Shown here piece after piece: positions 1 to 7,409 of a stretch of DNA of 11,406 bases. Positions within the stretch are counted from its first letter, which is position 1. Every line of letters begins with the position of its first letter. The DNA comes from an uncultured Campylobacterota bacterium (lineage in GTDB: Bacteria; Campylobacterota; Campylobacteria; Campylobacterales; Arcobacteraceae): positions 1 to 11,406 of the forward strand of contig CAIJNA010000106.1 of the NCBI GenBank assembly GCA_903821805.1. The letters run 5' to 3'. The notes below the pieces were generated by a model that did not search any database, was not told where the DNA came from, and saw nothing but the letters and a program-made list of their open reading frames with translations. A program made the translations under genes and the position numbers.

Positions 1-1704
1 ATTCAAAATATCGTCCATTTTTAATTCTTGTTGCGCAAAATTAGGTTCATTAATCTTTCCCATATTTGCTACACAACCACTTCCTAATTCAATATCCTCA
101 ATCATTGATCCGCTATTGTTGTCATCTTCAGAATATTTTGTCGCTATGATTTCGCTATTTATATTTTCATCAATAAAATGCTTTGCTGTAATTATGTTTT
201 GGGGTAACTCCTTTGCTGGAGTTTTTTCTATTTTGTTGAATTTTATTTCCGTCTCTCGTCCAAATACATCCTCTATAAATCCTCGTATATATGCAATATT
301 TTTGTTGAGCAATTTTCTGCTTTCATCATTAGCATGACTATCTATAGTTAATATATTTCCCTCATAAGAATTGAATATGAAACTTTGTGAAAAACAAATT
401 CCCAAGTCATGACTTCTGTCGTAAATCAAATCAGTAACATCTTGATAAAGCTTTACACTTTGGTTTACCGTTTCTATTTCTTTATGTTCTGGTAATTCTT
501 CTTGGTCATATTTTTGTTCTTCATTTATTGTTTCCGTTGATAATTTTTCTGTATGGTTCAAGTTAATGACTTCTTCTTGTTGCTTACTACTATAGACTTC
601 TCGTTTTGTATCACCAGAGAATATTGTTTTTTGTGGAAGATCTGTTGTCTGTATTGATTGTATTTCTTCAATTAGATCATCTATTGTTTTTAAATTTGTA
701 GCTTCTGTAAATTTCATAAGAGTTAAAATCAAAACAAAACCACCATCACTATTTTGTTTTAGAAGTTCTTTTGCATCACCAAGAATTCTAAAAAATCTAT
801 CAAAAAGATACACATGAAATCTTATATCTCTTGTCAGCATCTTGTGCTTTAGGTATATTGATATTTCATCTATAACTTGTCCGGCCTCGTATGACTCTAA
901 AACATTTAATGATTCACTAATATCTTTATTCTTCAATATAGCATCAAACATTTCATCCATAAATGCAGGGTCAATCATCCCCATCATGTCCGTCACAGCC
1001 GATGTTGAAACGCCACTTTTTGAGTAAATAATCGCTTGATCTAGAAGAGTAAGTGTATCCCTAAGGCTTCCTTGACCACTTCTGATTAAAATGTTTAGAG
1101 CATCGCTTTCATAAGCTATATTTTCTAAATTTAAAATATGTACAAGATGATGAAAAACATTTTGTTCACTTATCTTTTTAAATCTAAAGTGTTGTGTTCT
1201 ACTTAAAATAGTTGCTGGAATCTTCAGTGGATCTGTAGTTGCCAAAATAAACTTTACAAATTCTGGAGGCTCTTCAAGTGTTTTCAAAAGAGCATTAAAA
1301 GCCTGAGGTGTTAGCATGTGAACTTCATCAATAATAAAAATTTTGTATTTGGCACTAGTTGGTCTGTATTTTGTGTGCTCTATCAAATTTTTAATGTCAT
1401 CGATGCCACGATTAGAAGCAGCATCCATCTCAACAATATCAATATGTCTACCTTCGTTTGCACCAAGACATCCATTGCATATTTCACAAGGTTTTGAAGT
1501 TGGCGCATTTTCACAAACAAGTGCTTTCGCCATAATTCTTGCAGTACTTGTTTTCCCACTCCCTCTAAGTCCACTAAAAAGGTAAGCATGCGATAACCTA
1601 TCTTTGTCAAGCGCCAAAGAAAGTGTATTTGAAATACTATCTTGCCCTATTAGATCTTCAAATTTTGATGGTCTATATTTTAATGCTAATACTTGAGTTG
1701 ACAT
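1..1704 (-). CDS. dnaX: DNA polymerase III subunit gamma/tau, 3' end beyond window
   Basis: This is the ATPase subunit of the clamp loader, which opens the sliding clamp and, as tau, links it to the polymerase. The frame starts at ATG 1704 with AAGGA eight bases upstream and stays open for 568 codons to base 1, so only the extreme C-terminus is missing. Visible motifs are Walker A GLRGSGKT (45-52), zinc cysteines C64, C73, C76 and C79 with the same spacing as E. coli, DEVH Walker B (126-129), the clamp-loader motif LLKTLEEPP (139-147) and sensor SRT (168-170). Domain III ends near residue 340. After it come an acidic Q/E-rich linker (about 360-425) and a C-terminal part that may bind polymerase. 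It lies 61 bases downstream of murI with its own likely promoter. A possible frameshift site at codons 337-339 is listed separately. Family assignment is certain; production of a separate gamma form is inference. Confidence 0.97.
   Translation of the reverse strand, partial: MSTQVLALKYRPSKFEDLIGQDSISNTLSLALDKDRLSHAYLFSGLRGSGKTSTARIMAKALVCENAPTSKPCEICNGCLGANEGRHIDIVEMDAASNRGIDDIKNLIEHTKYRPTSAKYKIFIIDEVHMLTPQAFNALLKTLEEPPEFVKFILATTDPLKIPATILSRTQHFRFKKISEQNVFHHLVHILNLENIAYESDALNILIRSGQGSLRDTLTLLDQAIIYSKSGVSTSAVTDMMGMIDPAFMDEMFDAILKNKDISESLNVLESYEAGQVIDEISIYLKHKMLTRDIRFHVYLFDRFFRILGDAKELLKQNSDGGFVLILTLMKFTEATNLKTIDDLIEEIQSIQTTDLPQKTIFSGDTKREVYSSKQQEEVINLNHTEKLSTETINEEQKYDQEELPEHKEIETVNQSVKLYQDVTDLIYDRSHDLGICFSQSFIFNSYEGNILTIDSHANDESRKLLNKNIAYIRGFIEDVFGRETEIKFNKIEKTPAKELPQNIITAKHFIDENINSEIIATKYSEDDNNSGSMIEDIELGSGCVANMGKINEPNFAQQELKMDDILN
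688..694 (-). promoter_or_regulatory. Candidate -1 frameshift heptamer T TTA AAA in dnaX
   Basis: Read on the minus strand in the dnaX frame, codons 337-339 are AAT TTA AAA, which contain a heptamer of the X XXY YYZ form. A -1 slip would add Asn-Asn-Arg and then meet TGA (677-679), giving a product of about 342 residues. The site falls where the collar domain ends, as in E. coli gamma. I see no upstream Shine-Dalgarno-like stimulator and no strong downstream stem-loop, so this is only a candidate. AT-rich Leu-Lys codon pairs can form this string by chance. Confidence 0.35.
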
Positions 1705-1737
1705 TATATCTATCCTTAATTTCTTTTCAATGCTTTA

Positions 1738-1743
1738 ATTGTA
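1738..1743 (-). promoter_or_regulatory. Probable -10 box upstream of dnaX
   Basis: The minus strand reads TATACAAT ending at 1738, with TACAAT as the -10 hexamer. It lies in the 61-bp gap between the murI stop and the dnaX start. A start about seven bases on would give a leader of roughly 26 nt that holds the AAGGA ribosome site (1713-1717). Campylobacterota promoters usually lack a clear -35 box, so the call rests on one hexamer and its position. Confidence 0.45.
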
Positions 1744-1765
1744 TACTTTAAGTGTTATGAAACAT

Positions 1766-2503
1766 CTATAGATTCAACCATTTTTTTGCTACATTTTTTA
1801 AATTATCTGGATTTGATGAAGCAAAAAATGATATTTTTGTATCAGCAACAGGTTTTAAATCGTATCTAGTTTTTAATAGTTGAACTATTGCATCACCACT
1901 ATGAATCGTTTTTGTTCCATTTAGAAATCTACTAATTTCATTTTCAATAAGAGGGAAATGAGTGCATCCAAGAATGACTCTATCTGTTTTTTTTACATCT
2001 TTAAAATAAAGCTTCATGGCTTCCTCTATAAGTGCTCCATCAAAAATTCCTTCTTCTACCATTGGAACAAAAAGTGGAGTTGGAATTGAAACAATATTTT
2101 CATATCCAAGTTGTCTAAGATGTGCATCATATAGATTCGAATTTATTGTTGCAGATGTGCCGATAACTAAAATATCACTGTTTTTGTCATCAGTTGAGCT
2201 TTTTAATGCTAAAACACCAGATTCAATCACACCAATAACTGGTATCGTTGTATTTTTTTGAAGTTCATCTATCGCATAAGCGCTAACACTATTACAAGCT
2301 ATAATAAGCATATCAATATCAAAATTTTTAAAGAATTCTAAAGCCTCAAGACTATAACTTATAATAGTATTTTTATCTTTAGGTCCATACGGAACTCGGG
2401 CCGTATCTCCATAATATATGATTTCATCAAATAGTTTTTCTTCCAATATTGACTTAACAACAGTTAATCCACCAACTCCACTATCAAAAACACCAGCTCT
2501 CAT
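1766..2503 (-). CDS. murI: Glutamate racemase
   Basis: This enzyme converts L-glutamate to D-glutamate in the cytoplasm for peptidoglycan precursor synthesis. The 245 residues are close to the usual family length. The N-terminus carries the substrate/base motif FDSGVGG (6-12), followed by YGDTARVPYG (31-40). The two catalytic cysteines are in ACNS (C70) and GCTHFPL (C180), one per pseudo-symmetric half, so the enzyme looks intact. The start at ATG 2503 is supported by AGGTGA (2509-2514) five bases upstream. It follows rho by 36 bases with no hairpin between them, so the two are probably co-transcribed; murI also neighbours rho in Helicobacter as I recall. I see no separate promoter. Confidence 0.97.
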   Translation of the reverse strand: MRAGVFDSGVGGLTVVKSILEEKLFDEIIYYGDTARVPYGPKDKNTIISYSLEALEFFKNFDIDMLIIACNSVSAYAIDELQKNTTIPVIGVIESGVLALKSSTDDKNSDILVIGTSATINSNLYDAHLRQLGYENIVSIPTPLFVPMVEEGIFDGALIEEAMKLYFKDVKKTDRVILGCTHFPLIENEISRFLNGTKTIHSGDAIVQLLKTRYDLKPVADTKISFFASSNPDNLKNVAKKWLNL

Positions 2504-2539
2504 AATATCACCTATTTTATTTTTTAATTATTTTTTATT

Positions 2540-3922
2540 TTAGCCATTCATGGATATCAAAAATTCTACATTACTTTGAGTTTTTTCCATTTTTGAGTAT
2601 AAGAACTTTAGAGATTCAACCTCATCCATTTCCGCCATAGCATTTCGTAAAATCCAGATTTTTTGTAATTCTTCTGGGTGAAGCAATAATTCCTCTTTTC
2701 TTGTTCCACTTTTTACAACATTAAATGCTGGGAACACTCTTCGTTCAGCTGCTTTTCTGCTTAAGACAACTTCTGAATTTCCAGTTCCTTTAAATTCTTC
2801 AAATATAACCTCATCCATTTTTGAACCTGTATCTACAAGAGCAGTTGCAATAATTGTTAAACTCCCGCCCTCTTCAATATTTCTGGCAGCTCCAAAAAAC
2901 TTTTTAGGTTTTTGCAATGCATTTGCATCAACTCCACCACTTAGTACTTTACCACTACTAGGAGTTGTAGCATTATATGCACGAGCTAGCCTTGTTATTG
3001 AATCGAGAAGTATCACTACATCTTTTCCTCGCTCAACCAATCTTTTGGCTTTTTCTATAACAAGCTCCGCAACTTTTACATGGTTTTGAGCAGGAAGATC
3101 AAAAGTTGAACTATAAACTTCACCTTTAACACTTCTTTGCATGTCTGTAACTTCTTCTGGTCTTTCATCTATAAGTAAAACAATTAAAGTTGTGTCTGGA
3201 TGATTTATGCTAATTCCATGAGCCAGTTCTTTTAGAAGTTCTGTTTTACCAGATTTTGGTTGAGCAACTATAAGACCCCTTTGACCCTTACCCATTGGTG
3301 AAAACATATCAAGAATTCTACCTGTCATTTTCGATTTATTGTATTCAAAAGTAAATTTTTCCGTTGAATATAAAGGAGTAAGATTATCAAAAAGTGGTCT
3401 ATTTTTAGCTTCATTTACTGGAAGATAATTAATAGCTTCAATTTGTAGAAGAGCATAGTATTTTTCACTTTCTTTTGTAGGTGGTCGAACTTGCCCACTT
3501 ACAATATCACCGTTTCGTAAAGCAAACCTCTTAATTTGAGTTGCACTTACATAACTATCATTTGAAGTGTCACTAAAGTTCCCGTCAAGTGCTCTTAGAA
3601 ATCCAAATCCTCCATCTTTAATATCCAAAATACCAGTAAAAAGTACATACCCACCAGCTGTTGTTTGGCTTGATAAAATTGCAAATATTAAATCTTGTCT
3701 TTTAAGTTCTTGTGGATTCTCAATTTCTAAATCATTCGCAACAATAATCAGTTCATCAGTTGTTTTGCCTCTTAAATCATCAATTGTAAGTCCGTTTACA
3801 GGAATATGTGTACGATTTTTTGGCTTGTGATTATTGTTATGATTGTGTCTTGGTTGTTTTGCGTTTTCTCTTGTTTGAGATTGTTCTTTAGCTTCTATCT
3901 GTTGTTCTTGTTCTTCTGTCAT
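2540..3922 (-). CDS. rho: Transcription termination factor Rho
   Basis: Rho is a hexameric RNA-dependent ATPase/translocase that ends transcription of untranslated RNA. It has 460 residues, about 40 more than E. coli Rho, the excess being an N-terminal low-complexity stretch (1-40) rich in Q, N, H, E and K. After it come a helical Rho N-domain (about 44-85) and a cold-shock-like RNA-binding domain with an RNP1-type DGGFGFLR (103-110). The ATPase core has Walker A QPKSGKT (221-227), LLIDERPEE (249-257), Walker B VVILLDS (302-308), the Q-loop KVLSGGVDAN (325-334) and SRKAAERRVFPA (388-399). The P-loop reads QPKSGKT where E. coli has PPKAGKT. The start is ATG 3922; the nearest purine-rich site, AAAGGT, is about 13 bases upstream, which is long. 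A likely promoter lies about 70 bases upstream. Confidence 0.98.
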   Translation of the reverse strand: MTEEQEQQIEAKEQSQTRENAKQPRHNHNNNHKPKNRTHIPVNGLTIDDLRGKTTDELIIVANDLEIENPQELKRQDLIFAILSSQTTAGGYVLFTGILDIKDGGFGFLRALDGNFSDTSNDSYVSATQIKRFALRNGDIVSGQVRPPTKESEKYYALLQIEAINYLPVNEAKNRPLFDNLTPLYSTEKFTFEYNKSKMTGRILDMFSPMGKGQRGLIVAQPKSGKTELLKELAHGISINHPDTTLIVLLIDERPEEVTDMQRSVKGEVYSSTFDLPAQNHVKVAELVIEKAKRLVERGKDVVILLDSITRLARAYNATTPSSGKVLSGGVDANALQKPKKFFGAARNIEEGGSLTIIATALVDTGSKMDEVIFEEFKGTGNSEVVLSRKAAERRVFPAFNVVKSGTRKEELLLHPEELQKIWILRNAMAEMDEVESLKFLYSKMEKTQSNVEFLISMNG

Positions 3923-3992
3923 TGTTGATTGTTTGACCTTTTGTGGAGTTTAGTAATTTTGAATTATTACGTGAGTTGTTTTTAGTATTAAC

Positions 3993-3998
3993 ATTGTA
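3993..3998 (-). promoter_or_regulatory. Probable -10 box upstream of rho
   Basis: In the 92-bp gap between hemW and rho the minus strand reads TTTGCTACAATG, a typical Campylobacterota -10 context with TACAAT as the hexamer. Transcription from here would give rho a leader of about 60 nt. rho is commonly autoregulated in its leader in other bacteria; nothing here shows that directly. Confidence 0.5.
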
Positions 3999-4014
3999 GC
4001 AAATAATTCTAAAT

Positions 4015-5076
4015 TTAATGTGAGTTTATATATAAAGCTATTTCATCACTGAGTAAAAAGTCATTATTAAACACAATATTGTCGTGAATATGTATTTTCT
4101 TCTCATCTTCTAGAATTTTAATTTTTTTCATCTCATGGTGATCAAAGAAATCTACAGGAATACCTGCCAAACTTCTTAGCCCTAAGAAAATCCGCTCAAA
4201 TTTAATATCCTCATTGTCTAAAGTTTCAATCGATTCATAGTGTATTGGATTTGAAATATATTTTTCGACATCTTTTTCTGGATAATATCTTATGTTTCCA
4301 ATACATCCAACGGCACCAGCTCCAACACCTAAATAGTCATCTTTTTCCCAATATCCAAAATTGTGTCTACTTCTTGAATTTTTATCTTTACTAAAATTTG
4401 AAATTTCATATTGTGTAAATCCAAAATCTTTTAATTTATCAAAAATATATTGAGCCATATCAATATTTTCAATTCTCACATTAGGCTTTTTAAAAAACTT
4501 CGTTCCTTCCTCGATTGTCAAACTATAAGCACTTAGATGATTTACGGGAAGCGTTTTAATGATCTCTAAATCATTATCTATAAGTTCTTCAGTGTCAATT
4601 GCAGTATCATAAATAATATCAAGATTAATATCTTTGAAGCCAACTTGATGTGCAAGATTAACGCTATTTATAGCCATCTCTCTATCGTGATTTCTTCCTA
4701 AAAACTTTAACTTGTCATTGTTAAAAGTTTGAACACCAAAGCTAACTCTGTTAACACCAAGATTTTTGATATTTTTCAACCAATCTTTAGTAGTAGAGTT
4801 TGGGTTGGCCTCAATTGTTATTTCAGTTTTGTTGTCAATAAAATTTTTAAGACTTAAGAAAATAGGATTATATAGTTCAGCCTCAACACTACTAGGAGTG
4901 CCGCCACCTATAAATATTGATTTGAGTGCTGTATTTGTTTTTAGAAGTTCATGTTGTAATTGTTGATTTAATGCTTTCATGTAGCTTGATTTCAAATGAA
5001 ATAAATTAGTGTATGAGTTAAATGAACAGTAAAAACACTTACTATCACAAAAGGGAATATGTATGTATAAAAGCAA
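4015..5076 (-). CDS. hemW: Radical SAM haem chaperone HemW (HemN-like)
   Basis: This is a radical S-adenosylmethionine protein of the HemW group, thought to bind haem and deliver it to haemoproteins; such proteins are often mislabelled as coproporphyrinogen oxidase HemN. Its 353 residues match HemW length and lack the longer HemN N-terminus. The iron-sulfur site is C10-x3-C14-x2-C17 within IPFCDSKCFYC, followed by GGGTPS (57-62), EANP (about 87-90) and VSFGVQTF. A HemW-type C-terminal domain contains FLGLRSLAGIPV. The start is TTG at 5076, because an in-frame stop lies six codons upstream and homologues begin with an LYIHIPFC-like segment; AGGA lies ten bases before it. An ATG at 5087 is in another frame. 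It is divergent from rppH and 92 bases upstream of rho. HemW rather than HemN is inferred from length and motif. Confidence 0.92.
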   Translation of the reverse strand: MLLYIHIPFCDSKCFYCSFNSYTNLFHLKSSYMKALNQQLQHELLKTNTALKSIFIGGGTPSSVEAELYNPIFLSLKNFIDNKTEITIEANPNSTTKDWLKNIKNLGVNRVSFGVQTFNNDKLKFLGRNHDREMAINSVNLAHQVGFKDINLDIIYDTAIDTEELIDNDLEIIKTLPVNHLSAYSLTIEEGTKFFKKPNVRIENIDMAQYIFDKLKDFGFTQYEISNFSKDKNSRSRHNFGYWEKDDYLGVGAGAVGCIGNIRYYPEKDVEKYISNPIHYESIETLDNEDIKFERIFLGLRSLAGIPVDFFDHHEMKKIKILEDEKKIHIHDNIVFNNDFLLSDEIALYINSH

Positions 5077-5097
5077 TTTAAAAGCATCCTTTTGTTA

Positions 5098-5111
5098 TTA
5101 TCATCTGATAA
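5098..5111. repeat. Inverted repeat TTATCA-TC-TGATAA in the hemW/rppH divergent gap
   Basis: Two perfect 6-bp arms separated by 2 bp sit in the middle of the 57-bp gap between divergent hemW and rppH. The repeat lies just downstream of the likely hemW -10 box and upstream of the rppH ribosome site, a place suited to an operator acting on both genes. The arms are AT-rich and short, so chance is a real alternative. Confidence 0.3.
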
Positions 5112-5112
5112 G

Positions 5113-5118
5113 ATTATA
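5113..5118 (-). promoter_or_regulatory. Probable -10 box for hemW
   Basis: The minus strand carries a perfect TATAAT here, giving a predicted start near 5106 and a leader of about 30 nt before the TTG codon. On the plus strand the overlapping bases give only weaker hexamers (TAAGAT at 5109-5114), so the rppH promoter is less clear. Confidence 0.5.
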
Positions 5119-5133
5119 AGGTAATAAAAGTAA

Positions 5134-5607
5134 ATGGAACATAAAGAGAAGAATTATAGACCAAATGTTGCGGCTATTGTGTTAAGCAGCTCATATCCTC
5201 TCAAATGTGAAATTTTAATAGCTTCAAGAATTGATATAAAAGATGCTTGGCAATTTCCACAAGGTGGTATTGATGGTGACGAAACACCAGAACAAGCACT
5301 TTATAGAGAACTTAAAGAAGAAATAGGTACTGATGAGGTTGAAATTATAGCTGAATATCCTGGATGGGTGAGTTATGATTTTCCATTAAGTGTTGCTAAA
5401 AATATGGCACCATTTGATGGACAAACACAAAAATATTATTTGGTTAAATTGAAAAAAGGTGCAAAAGTTAATATAAATACGGAATTGCCTGAATTTGGAG
5501 AATTTAAATTTGTAAAAAGAGCAAACTTGAATGAGTATATAACATTCTTTAAGAGAACTGTATATAAGCAAGTATTGCAACATTTCAAACAAGAAGGTTA
5601 TATTTAA
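5134..5607 (+). CDS. rppH: RNA pyrophosphohydrolase, Nudix family
   Basis: This protein probably removes pyrophosphate from the 5' triphosphate end of mRNA and so starts decay; the same family (NudH) also hydrolyses diadenosine polyphosphates. Its 157 residues match RppH length. The Nudix box G-x5-E-x7-RELKEEIG spans residues 44-66, with metal ligands E59, E62 and E63. The preceding AWQFPQGG and N-terminal NYRPNVAAIV are typical of the RppH/NudH branch rather than MutT. The ATG at 5134 has only a weak AAGG (5118-5121) twelve bases upstream. It opens the plus-strand cluster and ends 16 bases before lysC. Assignment to RppH rather than another Nudix hydrolase is by motif and synteny. Confidence 0.93.
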   Translation: MEHKEKNYRPNVAAIVLSSSYPLKCEILIASRIDIKDAWQFPQGGIDGDETPEQALYRELKEEIGTDEVEIIAEYPGWVSYDFPLSVAKNMAPFDGQTQKYYLVKLKKGAKVNINTELPEFGEFKFVKRANLNEYITFFKRTVYKQVLQHFKQEGYI

Positions 5608-5623
5608 TGGGGGACAGTAAATA

Positions 5624-6835
5624 ATGTTAAGAGTTTTGAAGTTTGGTGGAACAAGTGTTGGTACACTTGATAGAATAGAAAATGTCGCAACGATAGTAAA
5701 AAAAATGAGAGACAATGGTGATGATTTGGTTGTCGTTGTTAGTGCTATGAGTGGTGAAACAAATAAATTAATAGATTATGCAAATCATTTTAGTAAAACA
5801 CCAGATGACAGAGAATTAGATACTTTGTTAAGTTCTGGCGAGAGAGTTACTAGCGCATTACTTTCTATTGCATTAAATGAACAAGGTTATAAAGCAACTT
5901 CTATGAGCGGACGAGAAGCTGGTATTTTTACAACAGATGATCATACTTATGCGAGAATAGAAAAGATTGAAACTTCAAACATGGAAAAAGCAATTTCAGA
6001 AGGTAAAATTATTATTGTTGCTGGATTTCAAGGTGTAAGCACAAATGAAAATAGGGTAACAACACTTGGAAGAGGTGGCAGCGATTTGACTGCTGTAGCA
6101 TTAGCTGGGGCATTAAAGGCTGATATATGTGAGATATACACAGATGTTGATGGTATATATACAACAGACCCAAGAATTGAACCAAAAGCTAAAAAATTAG
6201 AAAAAATTTCATACGACGAAATGTTGGAACTAGCATCTTTGGGGGCTAAAGTTCTACAAAATAGAAGTGTTGAAATGGCTAAAAAACTAAATGTAAATCT
6301 AGTATCAAGAAGCTCTTTTACACCAGATGTTGAAGGGACATTAATAACAAAGGAAGAAAATATTATGGAAGCACCAGTAGTAAGCGGTATAGCTTTAGAC
6401 AAAAATCAAGTAAGAGTTGGAATGTATGGTGTTATGGACAAGCCAGGCATTGCATCATCAATTTTCACTGCATTAGCGGATGCAAATATTAATGTTGATA
6501 TGATAGTTCAAACAATCGGAACAGATTGTAAAGCGAATCTTGATTTTACTGTTCCGATTAGTGATTTGATAAAAACTAAGAATACTATGGAAACATTTAA
6601 AAATGACGTTGAAAAAATAGATTACAATGAAGCTATCGCTAAAGTGTCAGTTGTTGGTGTTGGTATGAAATCTCACACTGGAGTTGCATCAAAAGCATTC
6701 TCTTGTCTTGCAAATGAAAATATTAATATTCGAATAATAAGCACAAGTGAAATCAAGCTATCAATGGTTATTGATGAAAAATATAGTGAACTAGCAGTTC
6801 GTGCACTACACGAAGTATATGAACTTGATAAATAG
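5624..6835 (+). CDS. lysC: Aspartate kinase
   Basis: It phosphorylates L-aspartate with ATP, the first step toward diaminopimelate/lysine, threonine and methionine. The 403 residues have the kinase domain first: KFGGTS (6-11), SGE (71-73), GFQG (134-137), GRGGSD (149-154) and TDVDGIYTTDPR (173-184). Two ACT regulatory domains follow (about 264-330 and 340-403), including VDMIVQ and ISTSEIKLS (372-380). The length fits monofunctional alpha-type aspartokinases. A strong GGGGGA lies nine bases before the ATG. It sits between rppH and hobA, an arrangement also known from Helicobacter. An internal start at codon 248 could give a separate regulatory subunit (listed separately). Lysine and/or threonine feedback is likely from the ACT domains, but which ligand cannot be told. 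Confidence 0.97.
   Translation: MLRVLKFGGTSVGTLDRIENVATIVKKMRDNGDDLVVVVSAMSGETNKLIDYANHFSKTPDDRELDTLLSSGERVTSALLSIALNEQGYKATSMSGREAGIFTTDDHTYARIEKIETSNMEKAISEGKIIIVAGFQGVSTNENRVTTLGRGGSDLTAVALAGALKADICEIYTDVDGIYTTDPRIEPKAKKLEKISYDEMLELASLGAKVLQNRSVEMAKKLNVNLVSRSSFTPDVEGTLITKEENIMEAPVVSGIALDKNQVRVGMYGVMDKPGIASSIFTALADANINVDMIVQTIGTDCKANLDFTVPISDLIKTKNTMETFKNDVEKIDYNEAIAKVSVVGVGMKSHTGVASKAFSCLANENINIRIISTSEIKLSMVIDEKYSELAVRALHEVYELDK
6350..6367 (+). promoter_or_regulatory. Possible internal ribosome site and start (lysC beta subunit)
   Basis: AAGGA (6350-6354) lies ten bases before an in-frame ATG (6365-6367), which is lysC codon 248. Initiation here would yield a 156-residue protein beginning MEAPVVSGIA and containing only the two ACT domains. 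Bacillus subtilis and Corynebacterium glutamicum lysC make a beta subunit from an equivalent place, near residues 246-250. Use in this organism is inferred, not shown. Confidence 0.4.
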
Positions 6836-6857
6836 TATAGAAAGCTAAGGCGATATT

Positions 6858-7409
6858 TTGCAAGAATTTACAAATTGGACCGTTAAGACAATAAGAGAAG
6901 ACAAATATATAGGCTCTTGGATGGAAGAGAGAAAATTTGACTGGATTCCTATTGTCGCAAAAACTTTAACAAATATTATTGATAAAGGCAAATCGGTTTT
7001 AATAGTAACCGATGATGATCGAGATTGGTTCTTGCACTATATTTTTAGCAAAATAAATTCACCAAAAAATAATCGTCCATTATTGCCTTTCTACGATTTT
7101 AAAAGCATGATACAACATACTCATAAGCTTACAAGCGATGATGATATGGAATTAATCAAAGATATGCTTGAGATCTCTTTCCCGAATGGATATATTTTTT
7201 GGTATATCGGTAGAAGTCAGAGTGGAAAAGCAATTTTGCCAAAAGTTTCATACAATTCTTTTTTATGGCTATTTGATGAGGATGCACAGAATAGTTTTAA
7301 TTTGAAAAGCAATGATGAAACTCTAGACATGAAACTCCTTCAGCTTTATAGATTATTTGATAAAACTCTTGAGGCTACACTCTTTTCACAAATTGAGGTT
7401 GACAAATAA
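6858..7409 (+). CDS. hobA: DnaA initiator-associating protein HobA
   Basis: HobA is the Campylobacterota replication-initiation factor that binds DnaA domains I-II and helps it assemble at oriC; it is structurally related to DiaA. The 183-residue product aligns by eye with my memory of Helicobacter pylori HobA: DWFLHYIFSKIN (about 57-68), RPLLPFYDF (73-81), SFLWLFDE and a C-terminal KLLQLYRLFDKTL. The start is TTG at 6858 with AAGG (6847-6850) seven bases upstream; no ATG fits. It lies 22 bases after lysC, and its TAA overlaps the holB ATG by one base (TAATG), which suggests translational coupling. There is no signal peptide or membrane segment. Recognition is confident; direct DnaA binding is assumed from the family. 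Confidence 0.93.
   Translation: MQEFTNWTVKTIREDKYIGSWMEERKFDWIPIVAKTLTNIIDKGKSVLIVTDDDRDWFLHYIFSKINSPKNNRPLLPFYDFKSMIQHTHKLTSDDDMELIKDMLEISFPNGYIFWYIGRSQSGKAILPKVSYNSFLWLFDEDAQNSFNLKSNDETLDMKLLQLYRLFDKTLEATLFSQIEVDK

Noticed and set aside
631..645. A-run in the dnaX linker (Pro-Gln-Lys codons) as a slippery site
   Set aside because: In the dnaX frame the run does not form X XXY YYZ; re-pairing in the ribosomal A site would fail.
116..1027. Plus-strand open frames at 116-337 and 842-1027
   Set aside because: They are antisense to dnaX, have no family features, and arise from the codon bias of the coding strand.
1383..1610. Minus-strand open frame of 75 codons overlapping dnaX
   Set aside because: It is a shifted reading of the dnaX ATPase domain, whose own frame is intact over 568 codons with all motifs; not a gene and not a sign of a frameshift error.
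4015..5076. Oxygen-independent coproporphyrinogen III oxidase (HemN)
   Set aside because: The protein is too short and has HemW-type order and C-terminus; the HemN N-terminal region is missing.
5386..5715. Minus-strand frame of 109 codons across rppH and the lysC start
   Set aside because: It is antisense to two well-supported genes; its hydrophobic look is what AT-rich antisense frames give.
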